A DNA stretch of 64,000 nucleotides from Pseudomonas sp. CC6-YY-74 (lineage in GTDB: Bacteria; Pseudomonadota; Gammaproteobacteria; Pseudomonadales; Pseudomonadaceae), in NCBI RefSeq assembly GCF_002025205.1, contig NZ_CP019947.1:4130001-4194000 (forward strand), written 5' to 3'. Positions 9,282-17,162 of the stretch are shown here, piece by piece (the stretch's first letter is position 1; each line of letters opens with the position of its first letter). The notes beneath the pieces were generated by a model. The model was not told the DNA's origin. It did no database searches and saw only the letters and a program-made list of their open reading frames with translations. The translations under genes were made by a program, and so were the position numbers.

Positions 9282-9526
9282 GGGAGGCTCCGCAAGGCAG
9301 TTGAGGGGATCGCTCAGCGGCGGGCGGTAATACCGGAGGCCGCGCCGATGGACGTGATCATCCACCCTCGATGGAAGTTGCAGAATCACCAGAAATGACA
9401 ATCCACTGTTTCAGTTTGCGCAATAACGCCTGAGGCGGCTGTAAGCCTATTCGGCCTTGCGCCGCCGACTGTGCGGCACGCACCTGGAGCCGATCAGGGC
9501 CGACCTGCGGCAATCCGTAGCGGTCG

Positions 9527-10432
9527 TCAGCTTGGCGTGAGCGCCGGGTGCTCGCGTAATTTAGCCGCCGCAAAATCGACGAAGCTGCGCACCCGCGCGG
9601 CGGCCCTGCGGCCTTCACGGTAGACCAGGTAGACCGGCTGGCTGGGCAGTTCGAAGGCCGTCAGCACCGTTCGGAGTTGGCCCGCTTGTAGTTGCGCATG
9701 AATCTGGTAACTCGTGCAGCGGGTCAGGCCGGCGCCCCGGCAGGCCGCCGCAATCGCCGCCTGACTGGTGGCGCAGCTGAGACGCGGGCGCAGGCTCACC
9801 GTCAGTGCCTGGCCATTGTGCTGGAAGCGCCACTCCGGCAAACGCGTATCGGCACTCGAGTGGATGATCTGCTGGGCATGCAAGCCCTGCGGCGTCTCCG
9901 GTTCGCCCTGCGCGGCCAGATACGCCGGGCTGGCGCAGACCACCCGGCGGATACTGCCAATCTTGCGCGCGTACAGCGACGAGTCCGCCAGTTCGCCGAC
10001 CTGGATCGCGACATCCACCCCTTCCTCGTGCAGATTGGGCACGCGGTCCAGGTACTGGCCGAGGATCTGCACCTCGGGGTAGGCATTCAGGTAGTCGAGC
10101 AGGATCGGCGTCAGCACCTGCTGACCAAACAGCAGCGGCATGGCCAACGTCAGTCGACCGCGCGGTTGCCGGTGCAGGCCGCTGGCCGACTCGTTCGCCT
10201 CCACCAGCTCGCGCAGGATGCGCTGGCAGTCGAGGGCGAAGCGCTGGCCAGCCTCGGTCAGTTGCACGCCGCGGGTGCTGCGGCTCAGCAACGCGGTGCC
10301 GAGACGCTGCTCCAGGGCGGCAATGGCGCGGGTCAACGTGGGCGCGGACATGTTCAGGCGCCGCGCCGCTGCGGCCAGGCTGAGGTCTTCGGCCACGGCC
10401 TGAAATGCGCGCATCTGTTGATAACGGTCCAT
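9527..10432 (-). CDS. LysR-family transcriptional regulator (first of a tandem pair)
   Basis: This 301-residue LysR protein has a winged helix-turn-helix at residues 1-60 (LAAAARRLNMSAPTLTRAI) and a LysR substrate-binding domain after about residue 90. It belongs to the subgroup whose C-terminus carries the PVYLVYREGRRAAARVRSFV pattern. It starts only 6 bp after the stop of the next upstream LysR gene and the two are clearly homologous along their length, so they arose by tandem duplication and are probably one operon. The nearest possible targets are the GST and reductase genes downstream on the same strand. No effector can be read from the sequence. Confidence 0.9.
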   Translation of the reverse strand: MDRYQQMRAFQAVAEDLSLAAAARRLNMSAPTLTRAIAALEQRLGTALLSRSTRGVQLTEAGQRFALDCQRILRELVEANESASGLHRQPRGRLTLAMPLLFGQQVLTPILLDYLNAYPEVQILGQYLDRVPNLHEEGVDVAIQVGELADSSLYARKIGSIRRVVCASPAYLAAQGEPETPQGLHAQQIIHSSADTRLPEWRFQHNGQALTVSLRPRLSCATSQAAIAAACRGAGLTRCTSYQIHAQLQAGQLRTVLTAFELPSQPVYLVYREGRRAAARVRSFVDFAAAKLREHPALTPS

Positions 10433-10438
10433 GGTCGG

Positions 10439-11353
10439 TCAGCTACGCGTCGGTGGATTGAGCGCCGCGTCGCCGCGCAGGCGCTCGACGCAATAATCGA
10501 CAAAGCTGCGCACCTTGGCTGGCACCCGGCGGCCGTCCTGATAGACCACGTGGATCGGCAGCGGCGGCGGCTCGAAGCGCTCCAGCAGCAGCTCCAGTTC
10601 GCCGGCGGCCACTTGCGCGGCCACCTGATAGGAGAGCACCCGGGTCAGGCCCCAGCCCAGTTGCGCGGCATTGATCGCGGCCTGGTTGGCGCTGACCACC
10701 AGGCGCGGTTCTGGGCGGATGCTCAACGCACCTTCGGGTGTGTTGAACTGCCAATCGGTGAGCAGGCTGCTGCTGGCGGCGAGGACGATGCGTGCGGCGT
10801 GCAGCTCGTGCGGGTGCTCTGGCCGGCCGTGCCGTTGCAAGTAGGCCGGGGCCGCGCAGACCACCTGACGCACCGTGCCGACCGGCACGGCGTGCAAACC
10901 GCTGTCCGGCAGGTTGCCGATGCGCACCGCGACATCGATGCCTTCGTCGACCATGCTCGCCACGCGGTCGAGCAGCAGGGCCTTGATCGACACCGCCGGG
11001 TGCTGCTCGAGGTAATCGACCATCAGCGGGGTGACGAACAGCTCGCCGAACAGTACCGGGGCGGTCAGCGTCAGCAGACCACGAGCAATGGCATGGCTGC
11101 CGGCCGCCGATTCCTCGGCCTCTTGCAGCTCGACGAGAATCCGCCGGCAGTCTTCCACATAACGCTGGCCGGCTTCGGTCAGGTGCACGCTGCGCGTGGT
11201 CCGTGCCAGCAGCAGGGTGCCGATGCGCTCTTCGAGGGCCGCCACCGCGCGGGTCACGCTGGGTGGCGACAGGTGCAAACGGCGGGCGGCAGCGGCAAAG
11301 CCCTGTTCCTCGGCGACGGCGAGAAACACCTGCATTTCCTGAAACCTGTCCAC
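10439..11353 (-). CDS. LysR-family transcriptional regulator (second of a tandem pair)
   Basis: This 304-residue LysR protein has a helix-turn-helix around residues 15-45 (FAAAARRLHLSPPSVTRAV) and an effector domain from about residue 90. Aligned by eye with its downstream neighbour, it shares the start (MDR.QEM/QQM), LTEAGQR, the DYL.A/QHP.V region and the C-terminal VVYQDGRRVPAKVRSFVDY, consistent with around half identical residues. It is the promoter-proximal gene of the pair. No divergent target gene adjoins it, because the next gene upstream is trpA on the same strand behind a strong terminator. Confidence 0.9.
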   Translation of the reverse strand: MDRFQEMQVFLAVAEEQGFAAAARRLHLSPPSVTRAVAALEERIGTLLLARTTRSVHLTEAGQRYVEDCRRILVELQEAEESAAGSHAIARGLLTLTAPVLFGELFVTPLMVDYLEQHPAVSIKALLLDRVASMVDEGIDVAVRIGNLPDSGLHAVPVGTVRQVVCAAPAYLQRHGRPEHPHELHAARIVLAASSSLLTDWQFNTPEGALSIRPEPRLVVSANQAAINAAQLGWGLTRVLSYQVAAQVAAGELELLLERFEPPPLPIHVVYQDGRRVPAKVRSFVDYCVERLRGDAALNPPTRS

Positions 11354-11474
11354 TGACGCGTCTCCTGCTGGCTGGTCATTCCATTATGGGCAACAGTGCT
11401 GGGGTTTTGACCGTGGTTATTCAGCACTTCTGCCAATCAAGCTGGGGTTGATTGGCGCGTGCAGGATCTGCACA

Positions 11475-11520
11475 CACACAAAAGCCGCTACGCCGGTGTG
11501 GCAGTAGCGGCTTTTGTGTG
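11475..11520 (-). terminator. strong Rho-independent terminator after trpBA
   Basis: A 17-bp perfect stem, CACACAAAAGCCGCTAC (11475-11491) against its complement at 11504-11520, encloses a 12-base loop. Read on the minus strand, the descending arm contains TTTTGTGTG and more TG repeats. It lies 12 bp after the trpA stop, so it ends the trpBA transcript. The symmetry means it could also block plus-strand reading. Confidence 0.88.
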
Positions 11521-11532
11521 TCGCGTCAAGGA

Positions 11533-12342
11533 TTACAGACGAGCGTTACGCACCCCTTCGGCCAGGTCGCGGCACAGGCTCAGTACGCCCTGCACGGCCT
11601 GCTCGCTGTCCTCGGCATGGGCGATCTGGTCGATCAGCGCCGAGCCGACCACTACACCGTCGGCCAGGCGGGCGATGGTCGCCGCGTGTTCCGGGGTGCG
11701 GATGCCGAAGCCGATGCTGATCGGCAGGTCGGTATGCCGACGCAGACGCGCGACGGCCTGTTCGACGTGTTCCAGGGTCGCCGCGCCAGCGCCGGTGACG
11801 CCGGCTACCGAGACGTAGTAGACGAAGCCGGAGCTGCCGTTGAGCACCTTGGGCAGACGCGCATCGTCGGTGGTCGGGGTGGTCAGGCGGATGAAGTCCA
11901 GGCCCGCGACTTGCGCCGGGTCACAGAGGTCGACGTTATGTTCCGGCGGCAGGTCGACCACGATCAGGCCATCGACCCCCGACTCCTTGGCCTCGGCGAT
12001 AAAGCGCGCGACGCCGTAATGGTGGATCGGGTTGAAGTAACCCATCAGTACCAACGGCGTGTTCTGCTCGCCTTGGCGAAATTCACGAACCATCTGCAGG
12101 GTCTTGGCCAGGTTCTGCCCACCGTCCAGCGCGCGGATATTCGCCAGCTGGATCGCCGGGCCATCGGCCATCGGATCGGTAAACGGCATGCCCAGCTCGA
12201 TCACATCGGCGCCAGCAGCCGGTAGGCCCTTGAGGATCGCCAGCGAGGCGGCGTAGTTAGGGTCGCCGGCGGTGACGAAGGTCACCAGGGCGGCGCGGTT
12301 CTGTTGTTTCAGTTCGGCAAAGCGCGTCTGTAGGCGGCTCAT
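11533..12342 (-). CDS. trpA: tryptophan synthase alpha subunit
   Basis: This 269-residue TIM-barrel subunit cleaves indole-3-glycerol phosphate to indole and glyceraldehyde 3-phosphate, and passes indole through a tunnel to TrpB. The catalytic stretch ELGMPFTDPMADGPAIQ carries the conserved Glu and Asp residues, and the phosphate-binding glycine region GFGIRTPE is present. The start at 12342 is chosen because it overlaps the trpB stop as ATGA, a common coupling junction. A frame extending to 12519 lies inside trpB and is spurious. Transcription is from the trpB promoter under TrpI control. Confidence 0.96.
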   Translation of the reverse strand: MSRLQTRFAELKQQNRAALVTFVTAGDPNYAASLAILKGLPAAGADVIELGMPFTDPMADGPAIQLANIRALDGGQNLAKTLQMVREFRQGEQNTPLVLMGYFNPIHHYGVARFIAEAKESGVDGLIVVDLPPEHNVDLCDPAQVAGLDFIRLTTPTTDDARLPKVLNGSSGFVYYVSVAGVTGAGAATLEHVEQAVARLRRHTDLPISIGFGIRTPEHAATIARLADGVVVGSALIDQIAHAEDSEQAVQGVLSLCRDLAEGVRNARL

Positions 12343-13550
12343 GCTTGGTTCTCCAGTTCGCCCATGTGGTGCATCACGGTCTGCATGTCCTTGTCGCCGC
12401 GCCCGGACAGGTTGACCACCATCAGGTGCTCCTTGGGTAGCGTCGGCGCGCGTTTGAATACTTCGGCCAGGGCATGGGCGCTTTCCAGGGCGGGGATGAT
12501 GCCTTCCAGGCGGCAGCACTTGTGGAAGGCGTCGAGGGCTTCGTCGTCAGTCACCGAGGTGTATTCGACGCGGCCGACCTCATGCAACCAGGCGTGTTCC
12601 GGGCCGATGCCGGGGTAGTCCAGGCCGGCGGAGATCGAGTGGGCGTCGATGATCTGGCCGTCGTCGTCCTGCAGCAGAAAGGTGCGGTTGCCGTGCAGCA
12701 CGCCCGGTACGCCGCCGTTGAGGCTGGCAGCATGCTTGCCGGTTTCGATGCCGTAACCGGCCGCTTCGACGCCGATGATTTGTATGCCCTTGTCGTCAAG
12801 GAAGGGGTGGAACAGGCCGATGGCGTTGGAGCCGCCGCCGATGCAGGCGACCAGGCTGTCGGGCAGGCGGCCTTCCTGGGCGAGAATCTGATCGCGGGTT
12901 TCAGTGCCGATCACCGCCTGGAAGTCGCGCACCATTGCCGGATACGGGTGCGGGCCGGCCACGGTGCCGATCATGTAGAAGGTGTTGTCGACGTTGGTTA
13001 CCCAGTCACGCAGCGCTTCGTTCATCGCGTCTTTCAGGGTGCCGGTGCCGGCGACGACTGGAATGACGGTGGCCCCGAGCAGCTTCATGCGGAACACGTT
13101 GGCCTGCTGGCGATCGATGTCGGTGGTGCCCATGAAGATCACGCACTCCAGACCGAAGCGCGCGGCCACGGTGGCGGTAGCCACGCCGTGCATGCCGGCG
13201 CCGGTCTCGGCGATGATGCGTTGCTTACCCATGCGCCGGGCCAGCAGAGCCTGGCCGATGCAGTTGTTAATCTTGTGCGCTCCGGTGTGGTTGAGCTCTT
13301 CGCGCTTGAGGTAGATCTTCGCCCCGCCGCAGAACTCGGTCAGGCGCTCGGCGAAATACAGCGGGCTCGGCCGGCCGACGTAGTCGCGCTGGAAGTAGGC
13401 CAGTTCCTTGGCAAACTCGGGGTCGAGCTTGGCCTTCTCGTATTCGGCGGCCAGCTCGTGGATCAGCGGCATCAGGGTTTCGGCGACGTATTGGCCGCCG
13501 AACGAGCCGAACAGGCCGTTGGCATCGGGGCCGCTGCGGAAAGAGGTCAT
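12339..13550 (-). CDS. trpB: tryptophan synthase beta subunit
   Basis: This 403-residue PLP enzyme condenses indole with L-serine to give tryptophan, as an alpha2-beta2 complex with TrpA. The PLP lysine lies in HTGAHKINNC near residue 90, and the glycine-rich phosphate loop GGGSNAIG is seen later. The start at 13550 has AGGAG 8 bases upstream. The longer frame to 13688 runs into the trpI promoter region and is not used. It is divergent from trpI, the layout of TrpI-activated trpBA in fluorescent pseudomonads and P. aeruginosa, where indoleglycerol phosphate is the known inducer. Confidence 0.96.
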   Translation of the reverse strand: MTSFRSGPDANGLFGSFGGQYVAETLMPLIHELAAEYEKAKLDPEFAKELAYFQRDYVGRPSPLYFAERLTEFCGGAKIYLKREELNHTGAHKINNCIGQALLARRMGKQRIIAETGAGMHGVATATVAARFGLECVIFMGTTDIDRQQANVFRMKLLGATVIPVVAGTGTLKDAMNEALRDWVTNVDNTFYMIGTVAGPHPYPAMVRDFQAVIGTETRDQILAQEGRLPDSLVACIGGGSNAIGLFHPFLDDKGIQIIGVEAAGYGIETGKHAASLNGGVPGVLHGNRTFLLQDDDGQIIDAHSISAGLDYPGIGPEHAWLHEVGRVEYTSVTDDEALDAFHKCCRLEGIIPALESAHALAEVFKRAPTLPKEHLMVVNLSGRGDKDMQTVMHHMGELENQA

Positions 13551-13617
13551 GGCGTTCTCCTGGGAGTGTTGGGCGTCTGGGAGCGGGACGCGGCGGTCCT
13601 GCGGTTCCTGCGACAAT

Positions 13618-13642
13618 GGCCACAGGATAAGACTGTGTGGCC
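13618..13642. promoter_or_regulatory. candidate TrpI operator between trpB and trpI
   Basis: The 140-bp trpB-trpI gap contains the perfect inverted repeat GGCCACA-N11-TGTGGCC. Its arm length and spacer fit a LysR-type site. It lies 49 bp upstream of the trpI ATG and 68 bp upstream of the trpB ATG, where both divergent promoters must be. TrpI in P. aeruginosa is known to bind this intergenic region and activate trpBA. That this exact dyad is the site is my inference. Confidence 0.5.
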
Positions 13643-13690
13643 CAGGACAAAAGCGATAAGATTGCCGCAACCTGTCAGGAAAACTCACAG

Positions 13691-14578
13691 ATGAGTCAAA
13701 TGCTCCCCCCCCTCAATGCCCTGCGTGCGTTCGAGGCTGCCGCCCGCCTGCAAAGCGTCAGCCAGGCCGCCGAGCAGCTGCATGTCACCCATGGTGCAGT
13801 CAGTCGGCAGATTCGGGCACTGGAAGAGCACCTCGGCGTGGCCTTGTTCGCCAAGGACGGTCGTGGCCTTAAACTCACAGATGCCGGGTTGCGCTTGCGC
13901 GATGTCAGCAGCGAGGCGTTCGAGCGGGTGCGGGCGGTCTGCAGCGAGTTGCAGCAGGGCCAGGCCGAGGCGCCATTCGTGTTGGCCTGCCCGGGCAGCC
14001 TGCTGGCGCGCTGGTTCATTCCGCGCCTGGATCGGCTCAATCGCGAACTGCCGGAGTTGCGTCTGCAACTCTCGGCCAGTGAGGGTGAACTGGACCCGCG
14101 GCGAGTCGGGGTCGACGCCACCCTGTGGTTCGCCGAACCGCCCTGGCCGGCGGACATGCAGGTGTTCGAGCTGGCGGTCGAGCACATCGGACCGGTCTTG
14201 AGTCCGCGCTATGGGCGCTTCGCCGCACTGCACCAGGCGCCAGCGGCGGTACTGCTGGGCGAACCCTTGTTGCACACCAGTTCGCGCCCGCAAGCCTGGC
14301 CAAGTTGGGCGGCGAGCAATGGCCTCGATACTGGTGCGCTCAGGCTGGGCCAGGGTTTCGAGCATCTCTACTACCTGCTGGAGGCAGCCGCGGCTGGCCT
14401 GGGGGTGGCCATCGCCCCGCAACAGTTGGTCGCCGACGATCTGGCGGCCGGGCGGTTGGTCGCGCCCTGGGGCTTCGTCGCAACCCCGGCCCGGCTGGCC
14501 TTGTGGGTGCCCGCGCGACGCCTGGATAAGCGCGCGCAGCGCTTGGCCGAGTGGCTGCGCGGCGAGCTGGACGGCTGA
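13691..14578 (+). CDS. trpI: LysR-family activator of trpBA
   Basis: This 295-residue LysR protein has a helix-turn-helix at residues about 17-45 (QSVSQAAEQLHVTHGAVSRQ) and a GcvA-like effector domain. Its length and its position divergent from trpB identify it as TrpI, which activates tryptophan synthase genes when indoleglycerol phosphate accumulates and represses its own gene. The ATG at 13691 gives the N-terminus MSQMLPPLNALRAFEAAA that is usual for the family. An upstream GTG at 13637 falls inside the proposed operator and is rejected. Confidence 0.93.
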   Translation: MSQMLPPLNALRAFEAAARLQSVSQAAEQLHVTHGAVSRQIRALEEHLGVALFAKDGRGLKLTDAGLRLRDVSSEAFERVRAVCSELQQGQAEAPFVLACPGSLLARWFIPRLDRLNRELPELRLQLSASEGELDPRRVGVDATLWFAEPPWPADMQVFELAVEHIGPVLSPRYGRFAALHQAPAAVLLGEPLLHTSSRPQAWPSWAASNGLDTGALRLGQGFEHLYYLLEAAAAGLGVAIAPQQLVADDLAAGRLVAPWGFVATPARLALWVPARRLDKRAQRLAEWLRGELDG

Positions 14579-14683
14579 ACCGCGTCTGACTATCGCGTTT
14601 AGTTTGCCGGGATATACCAAATACATGTCACAAAAGTCGGCGTGCTCGACTAGCGTTTACTTATCCACAGTGGAGAAAACGCC

Positions 14684-14899
14684 ATGTCTGATCACCACAC
14701 CTACAAGAAAATCGAGGTCGTCGGTTCGTCGAAAAACAGCATCGATGAAGCAATCAATAATGCCCTGCAAGAGTGCTCAAAGTCCGTGCGCAACCTCGAC
14801 TGGTTCGAAGTCTTGGAAACCCGCGGGCATATCGAAAATGGCAAGGTCGGTCACTACCAGGTGACCCTCAAGGTTGGTTTTCGCCTCAGCGAGAGCTGA
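14684..14899 (+). CDS. dodecin (flavin-binding dodecamer)
   Basis: This 71-residue protein matches dodecin in length and pattern: YKKIEVVGSSKNSIDEAI, then NALQ, then RNLDWFEVLETRGHIENG, and a closing beta strand YQVTLKVGFRL. Dodecins assemble as hollow dodecamers that store or buffer flavins (FMN, FAD, riboflavin or lumichrome). The tryptophan in LDWFEV stacks on the isoalloxazine rings. GGAG lies 8 bases upstream of the ATG. It is apparently a single-gene unit, in the same direction as trpI and the monooxygenase that follows 246 bp downstream. Confidence 0.93.
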   Translation: MSDHHTYKKIEVVGSSKNSIDEAINNALQECSKSVRNLDWFEVLETRGHIENGKVGHYQVTLKVGFRLSES

Positions 14900-15091
14900 G
14901 CGGCGGTGAAAAAACTCCCGCCTACTGCGACCGTCTCCGCAAGTGGGTAGCCCGATTGCAGCCCGCTTGCCGAATCATGCTAAGCAGCCGCTGTTGCCTG
15001 CTTGCTTACCATTCAATGGCTATGGCACTGAAAAGTGCCTGCTGGTCGTTCGTCCCTGCAATCCGTAGAGTAAGCCCTACTCTTTAGCTGG

Positions 15092-15119
15092 GTTATTGGC
15101 GCAGGCCTGCGCCGATAAC
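15092..15119. promoter_or_regulatory. 28-bp near-perfect palindrome upstream of the LLM monooxygenase gene
   Basis: The sequence has twofold symmetry about 15105/15106. TTATTGGCGCAGG on the left matches the complement of the right arm with a single mismatch, and G15092/C15119 extend it. It lies 26 bp upstream of the monooxygenase ATG, where a repressor dimer would be expected to sit. It has no loop and no T run, so it is unlikely to be an intrinsic terminator. The cognate protein is unknown. Confidence 0.5.
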
Positions 15120-15145
15120 TCCATGCAAGCAAACAGGCGGGGCCT

Positions 15146-16147
15146 ATGAGCGCGTTAGCACAGACCAAGATTTCCACCCTCGATCTCGCACCGATCCGCG
15201 ATGACGGCGGGCCCGAGCAGGCGCTGCACAACTCCCTGGCGCTGGCCCGGCATGTCGAGCGGCTCGGCTTCACCCGTTTCTGGGTCGCCGAGCACCACAA
15301 CATGGACGGCATCGCCAGTTCGGCAACCGCAGTGTTGCTGGGCTACCTGGCTGCGGGTACTTCGACCCTGCGTGTCGGCTCCGGCGGGGTGATGTTGCCC
15401 AACCACGCGCCTTTGGTGATCGCCGAGCAATTCGGCACCCTCGCCACCCTGTACCCAGGGCGCATCGACCTGGGCCTGGGGCGTGCGCCAGGCGCCGATC
15501 AGTTCACCGCCCATGCCCTGCGCCGCGAGCGCTCCGGTAGTGCCGACGACTTCCCCCGTGATGTCGAGGAGTTGCAGGCTTACCTGGGCCCGCGCACGCC
15601 GCAGCAACGGGTCATCGCCATGCCGGGCACGGGCACCCAGGTGCCGATCTGGCTGCTCGGCTCCAGCCTGTTCAGCGCCCAGTTGGCGGGTGAGAAAGGT
15701 CTGCCCTACGCCTTCGCCTCGCACTTCGCGCCGCGCTACATGCATGAGGCGATTCGGGTCTACCGCAGCCACTTCAAACCCTCGGCGGTACTCGACCAGC
15801 CCTACGTGATGCTCGGTGTGCCGTTGATCGCGGCAGACAGCGATGAGCAAGCGGAATACCTGGCAACCTCGGCCTACCAGCGCATTCTCGCCCTGATCCG
15901 TGGCCACAGCCTGGTGCAGAAGCCGCCGGTCAAGAGCATGCAGGGTCTGTGGCTGCCCCACGAAAAAGAGGCCGTTGCCAGCTTCTTCGGCATGGCGGTG
16001 GTCGGCGGCCCGGAAAAAGTCCGCGCGCGCCTGGAGGTGCTGCTGGAGCAAACCGGGGCCGACGAGCTGATCTTCACCTGCGATCTCTACGACTTCGCCG
16101 ACCGCCTGCGCGCCTTCGAGATTCTTGCCCAGGTGCGTGCCGGCTAA
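15146..16147 (+). CDS. LLM-class flavin-dependent oxidoreductase (luciferase-like monooxygenase)
   Basis: This 333-residue TIM-barrel protein is of the bacterial luciferase-like group. Signature segments are STLDLAPIRDDG at the N-terminus, FTRFWVAEHHNMDGIASSA (residues about 41-60), RVGSGGVMLPNHAPLVIAEQFG and YPGRIDLGLGRAPGAD, which together match the YhbW/MsnO8-type subgroup. Such enzymes use reduced FMN supplied by a separate reductase. The substrate is not predictable from the sequence. A long palindrome lies just upstream of the ATG. An OsmC gene follows 67 bp downstream in the same direction. Confidence 0.9.
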   Translation: MSALAQTKISTLDLAPIRDDGGPEQALHNSLALARHVERLGFTRFWVAEHHNMDGIASSATAVLLGYLAAGTSTLRVGSGGVMLPNHAPLVIAEQFGTLATLYPGRIDLGLGRAPGADQFTAHALRRERSGSADDFPRDVEELQAYLGPRTPQQRVIAMPGTGTQVPIWLLGSSLFSAQLAGEKGLPYAFASHFAPRYMHEAIRVYRSHFKPSAVLDQPYVMLGVPLIAADSDEQAEYLATSAYQRILALIRGHSLVQKPPVKSMQGLWLPHEKEAVASFFGMAVVGGPEKVRARLEVLLEQTGADELIFTCDLYDFADRLRAFEILAQVRAG

Positions 16148-16214
16148 ATCACCGCGAACTTGTCGCGCCTATAGCTCTCTGAACTCTGTAGCCCTTATGC
16201 AATGGAGAGTTCAG

Positions 16215-16640
16215 ATGAAAAAGACAGCATCGGCCCACTGGCAAGGCGGCATCAAAGACGGCAAAGGCACTATTTCCACCCAGAGCGGTGTGCTGACGAA
16301 AAGCCCCTACGGCTTCAATTCGCGCTTCGAGGATCAGCCGGGCACCAACCCGGAAGAGCTGATCGGCGCGGCCCATGCCGGTTGTTTTTCCATGGCCCTG
16401 TCCAAGGAACTGGGTGACGCCGGGATGACCGCCGCAAGCATCGAGACCAAGGCTGAAGTGACGCTGGACAAGGTCGACGGCGGCTTCGCCATAACCGCCG
16501 TGCACCTGAGCCTGCGCGCGAAGATTCCGGGAGCTGACCGGGCGGCGTTTGAGCAGGCGGTGGAAGCCGCCAAGAATGGTTGCCCGGTATCCAAGGTGCT
16601 GAATGCCGAGATCACCCTGGAAGCCGTGCTCGACAGCTGA
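16215..16640 (+). CDS. OsmC-family peroxiredoxin (organic hydroperoxide reductase)
   Basis: This 141-residue protein of the OsmC subgroup reduces organic peroxides through two cysteines. Cys57 in GAAHAGCFSMAL is the peroxidatic residue and Cys123 in NGCPVSKVL is the resolving one. The start at 16215 (MKKTASAHW) has GGAG upstream within the preceding 15 bases and matches the usual OsmC N-terminus. A longer frame beginning at 16125 overlaps the monooxygenase end and is not used. It converges with a lipoprotein gene on the other strand 27 bp away. Confidence 0.92.
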   Translation: MKKTASAHWQGGIKDGKGTISTQSGVLTKSPYGFNSRFEDQPGTNPEELIGAAHAGCFSMALSKELGDAGMTAASIETKAEVTLDKVDGGFAITAVHLSLRAKIPGADRAAFEQAVEAAKNGCPVSKVLNAEITLEAVLDS

Positions 16641-16667
16641 TCGGTATTGGCAGAGCGCCGCTAGCCG

Positions 16668-17081
16668 TTAGAACATTCCGCAGCGCAGCACCTTGGCGCG
16701 CGCCAGCACATTACGTTGCTCGTCGTAGAGCCAGGCCTGGGCGCTCATCGCCAGCGTCCTGGCTTCGATCCGGTAGTGCTGGCCGGCGGCGAAGTCGTCG
16801 TAACGCACGCGGATCTCACAGGTGCGCTGAATCGGCTCGGCCATCAGATTGCCGCCGCCCTGCACTTCGAAGTGAAAGCGTGCGATCAGTTCGTGGGCGC
16901 CAGGGCTGATCTGGAAGTAACGGCCGTCGTTGAGGCGCTTGCCGTCGAGTTGCTCGGCCATCAACAGGTCGCTGGCGCTGGTGTACAGATCGACCCAGGC
17001 CATACCAGGGTCGCGCGGTGGCAATGGCGAGGCGCACGCGCTGAGAAGCAATGCGCTGACGATCAGGGTTAGGTAACGCAT
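16668..17081 (-). CDS. conserved small lipoprotein of unknown function
   Basis: This 137-residue protein begins with a type II signal peptide (MRYLTLIVSALLLSAC). The lipobox LSAC puts the acylated cysteine at residue 16, and Ala-Ser after it predicts outer-membrane sorting. The mature part is beta-rich: it mentions one WVDLYTSASD motif, a central RYFQISPGAHELIARF and a closing ARAKVLRCGMF with a single late cysteine. I recognise no enzymatic motif. It is divergent from the predicted aminopeptidase gene across 81 bp. Function is not assigned. Confidence 0.82.
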   Translation of the reverse strand: MRYLTLIVSALLLSACASPLPPRDPGMAWVDLYTSASDLLMAEQLDGKRLNDGRYFQISPGAHELIARFHFEVQGGGNLMAEPIQRTCEIRVRYDDFAAGQHYRIEARTLAMSAQAWLYDEQRNVLARAKVLRCGMF

Positions 17082-17162
17082 GGACGTCTCCGAAATTGAC
17101 GCTATGTAATCAGCTTACGCCGATAGTGCGAACAGTAGCTGCAATGCGCTAGTTTGCTGGGC

